This document shows positions 6,544-7,347 of a stretch of 7,347 nt of DNA, one piece after another. The translations under genes and the position numbers were made by a program. The DNA is from Pedococcus sp. (GTDB taxonomy: Bacteria; Actinomycetota; Actinomycetes; Actinomycetales; Dermatophilaceae), in assembly GCA_025936615.1 (NCBI GenBank), contig JAICSZ010000104.1, positions 1 to 7,347 of the forward strand, read 5' to 3'. Every line of letters begins with the position of its first letter. Positions within the stretch are counted from its first letter, which is position 1. The notes below the pieces were generated by a model. That model was not told the origin of the DNA. It ran no database searches and was given only the letters and a program-made list of their open reading frames with translations.

Positions 6544-6551
6544 GTATGCCG
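6544..6551 (-). repeat. CGGCATAC motif copy 6 (just after rne)
   Basis: Octamer on the minus strand, extended to CGCGGCATACC, 6 bases beyond the RNase E stop codon, in the rne-rplU gap. Confidence 0.5.
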
Positions 6552-6557
6552 CGGGGC

Positions 6558-7346
6558 TCAGGAGGCGCCCGAGGTCGCCTCCACGGGGGCCTCGCTGGTC
6601 GGCTGGGTGGGCGCCTCCTCGCCGCCGTGCCGCGGTGGTCCCGCGGGTGCCACCACCCGGCCGCGCTTGCGGCGGCGTGGGGTGCGGGCCGGCTCGGCCA
6701 CGGGCTGCGGGTCGGCCTCCACGGCTGGCTCGGGCTCGACGGCTGGCTCGGCCTCGACGGCTGCAGGCACCTGGTCCAGTGACTCGTGGTCAAGCGACTC
6801 CAGGTCCGGCAACCCGTGGTCCTCGGCGACCGGCTCGTCCTGGCTGAGCGGGGTGTCGAACTCGAGGTCCGCCTCGTCGTGCGGCTCCCCGGAGGACTTC
6901 AGGGCGGCGGCGTGCGCGGCTGCCGCGATCTGGGCCGGCGTGGGGCCGGAGTGGACCGGAGCCGGCTGCGGCTCGGACTGGGCACCTCGACCACGGCGAC
7001 CCCGGCCGGCCGAACGCGGCTGGCTGGAGCCGTTGTCGCCGGACCCCTTCTCGACGGGGTCGGCGTGCACGATGATGCCGCGCCCGCCGCAGTGCTCGCA
7101 GGTCTCGGAGAACACCTCGATCAGGCCAGAGCCGACCCGCTTGCGGGTCATCTGGACCAGGCCGAGCGAGGTCACCTCGGCGACCTGGTGCTTGGTGCGG
7201 TCCCGGCCAAGGCACTCGAGGAGTCGCCGCACCACGAGGTCGCGGTTGGACTCGAGCACCATGTCGATGAAGTCGATGACGATGATGCCGCCGATGTCGC
7301 GCAGCCGGAGCTGGCGGACGATCTCCTCGGCCGCCTCGATGTTGTT
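6558..7346 (-). CDS. rne: Ribonuclease E/G family endoribonuclease, C-terminal part (5' end outside window)
   Basis: Endoribonuclease for mRNA decay and rRNA/tRNA processing. 262 residues plus stop are present. The fragment starts inside the catalytic domain: NIEAAEEIVRQLRLRDIGG, then IIVIDFIDM, whose first Asp (7274-7272) corresponds to metal-binding D346 of E. coli RNase E, then LGRDRTKHQVAEVTSLGLVQMTRKR. The zinc-link cysteines follow in ETCEHCGGRG (codons 7100-7098 and 7091-7089). After that come about 170 disordered residues: a basic patch RSAGRGRRGRG, an acidic, Pro-rich middle with a six-residue repeat (AVEAEP/AVEPEP/AVEADP), and a basic motif RTPRRRKRGRVVAPAGPP near the end, a likely RNA- or partner-binding site. 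The other catalytic Asp and the S1 domain lie beyond the window. Whether to call it RNase E or G is a matter of convention in actinobacteria. Confidence 0.95.
   Translation of the reverse strand, partial: NNIEAAEEIVRQLRLRDIGGIIVIDFIDMVLESNRDLVVRRLLECLGRDRTKHQVAEVTSLGLVQMTRKRVGSGLIEVFSETCEHCGGRGIIVHADPVEKGSGDNGSSQPRSAGRGRRGRGAQSEPQPAPVHSGPTPAQIAAAAHAAALKSSGEPHDEADLEFDTPLSQDEPVAEDHGLPDLESLDHESLDQVPAAVEAEPAVEPEPAVEADPQPVAEPARTPRRRKRGRVVAPAGPPRHGGEEAPTQPTSEAPVEATSGAS
6721..6763 (-). repeat. 18-bp imperfect tandem repeat in rne tail
   Basis: Two adjacent 18-base units (6721-6738 and 6739-6756) agree at 17 of 18 positions, followed by the first 7 bases of a third. They encode the hexapeptide repeat AVExEP in the disordered region of RNase E. 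Copy number changes would keep the frame. Confidence 0.6.
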
Positions 7347-7347
7347 C

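Overview
The window is a very GC-rich stretch (by eye about 70 percent G+C, with third codon positions almost always G or C) of an actinobacterial chromosome. The gene order rne-rplU-rpmA-obg-proB with proA nearby is the usual actinobacterial 'Obg cluster'. The protein style (actinobacterial RNase E with a disordered acidic and basic tail, Obg with a long C-terminal extension, GTG starts) fits a member of the Micrococcales, possibly an Intrasporangiaceae-like organism. The family placement is an inference.

Layout, from the right end. The minus strand carries the 3' part of an RNase E/G gene (7346-6558), a 201-base leader with a good promoter, rplU (L21), rpmA (L27), a 176-base gap with two strong hairpins, obg (ribosome-associated GTPase) and proB (glutamate 5-kinase), which starts in a 4-base GTGA overlap with the obg stop. 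On the plus strand, between proB and proA, lie pdxY (pyridoxal kinase) and a small lipoprotein gene of unknown function. The pdxY-lipoprotein unit converges on proB and diverges from proA (minus strand, 1269 to the left edge), which lacks only its last few codons. No tRNA, rRNA, CRISPR array or transposase gene was found.

Function. RNase E, L21, L27 and Obg serve RNA processing and ribosome assembly. ProB and ProA make glutamate semialdehyde, the precursor of proline. PdxY salvages vitamin B6 to pyridoxal 5'-phosphate. The ProA product cyclises to pyrroline-5-carboxylate, which is known to trap pyridoxal phosphate, so the divergent proA/pdxY pair may be meaningful.

The coding content is ordinary. 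The more unusual signals are non-coding: six copies of the octamer CGGCATAC where well under one is expected; a roughly 52-base, lower-GC hairpin lying in frame inside the lipoprotein signal peptide and flanked by a 5-base direct repeat; a 19-base direct repeat spaced five helical turns apart between proA and pdxY; starts for both proA and pdxY that look leaderless; and two hairpins between rpmA and obg. I see no convincing new defence system or multi-gene novelty here.
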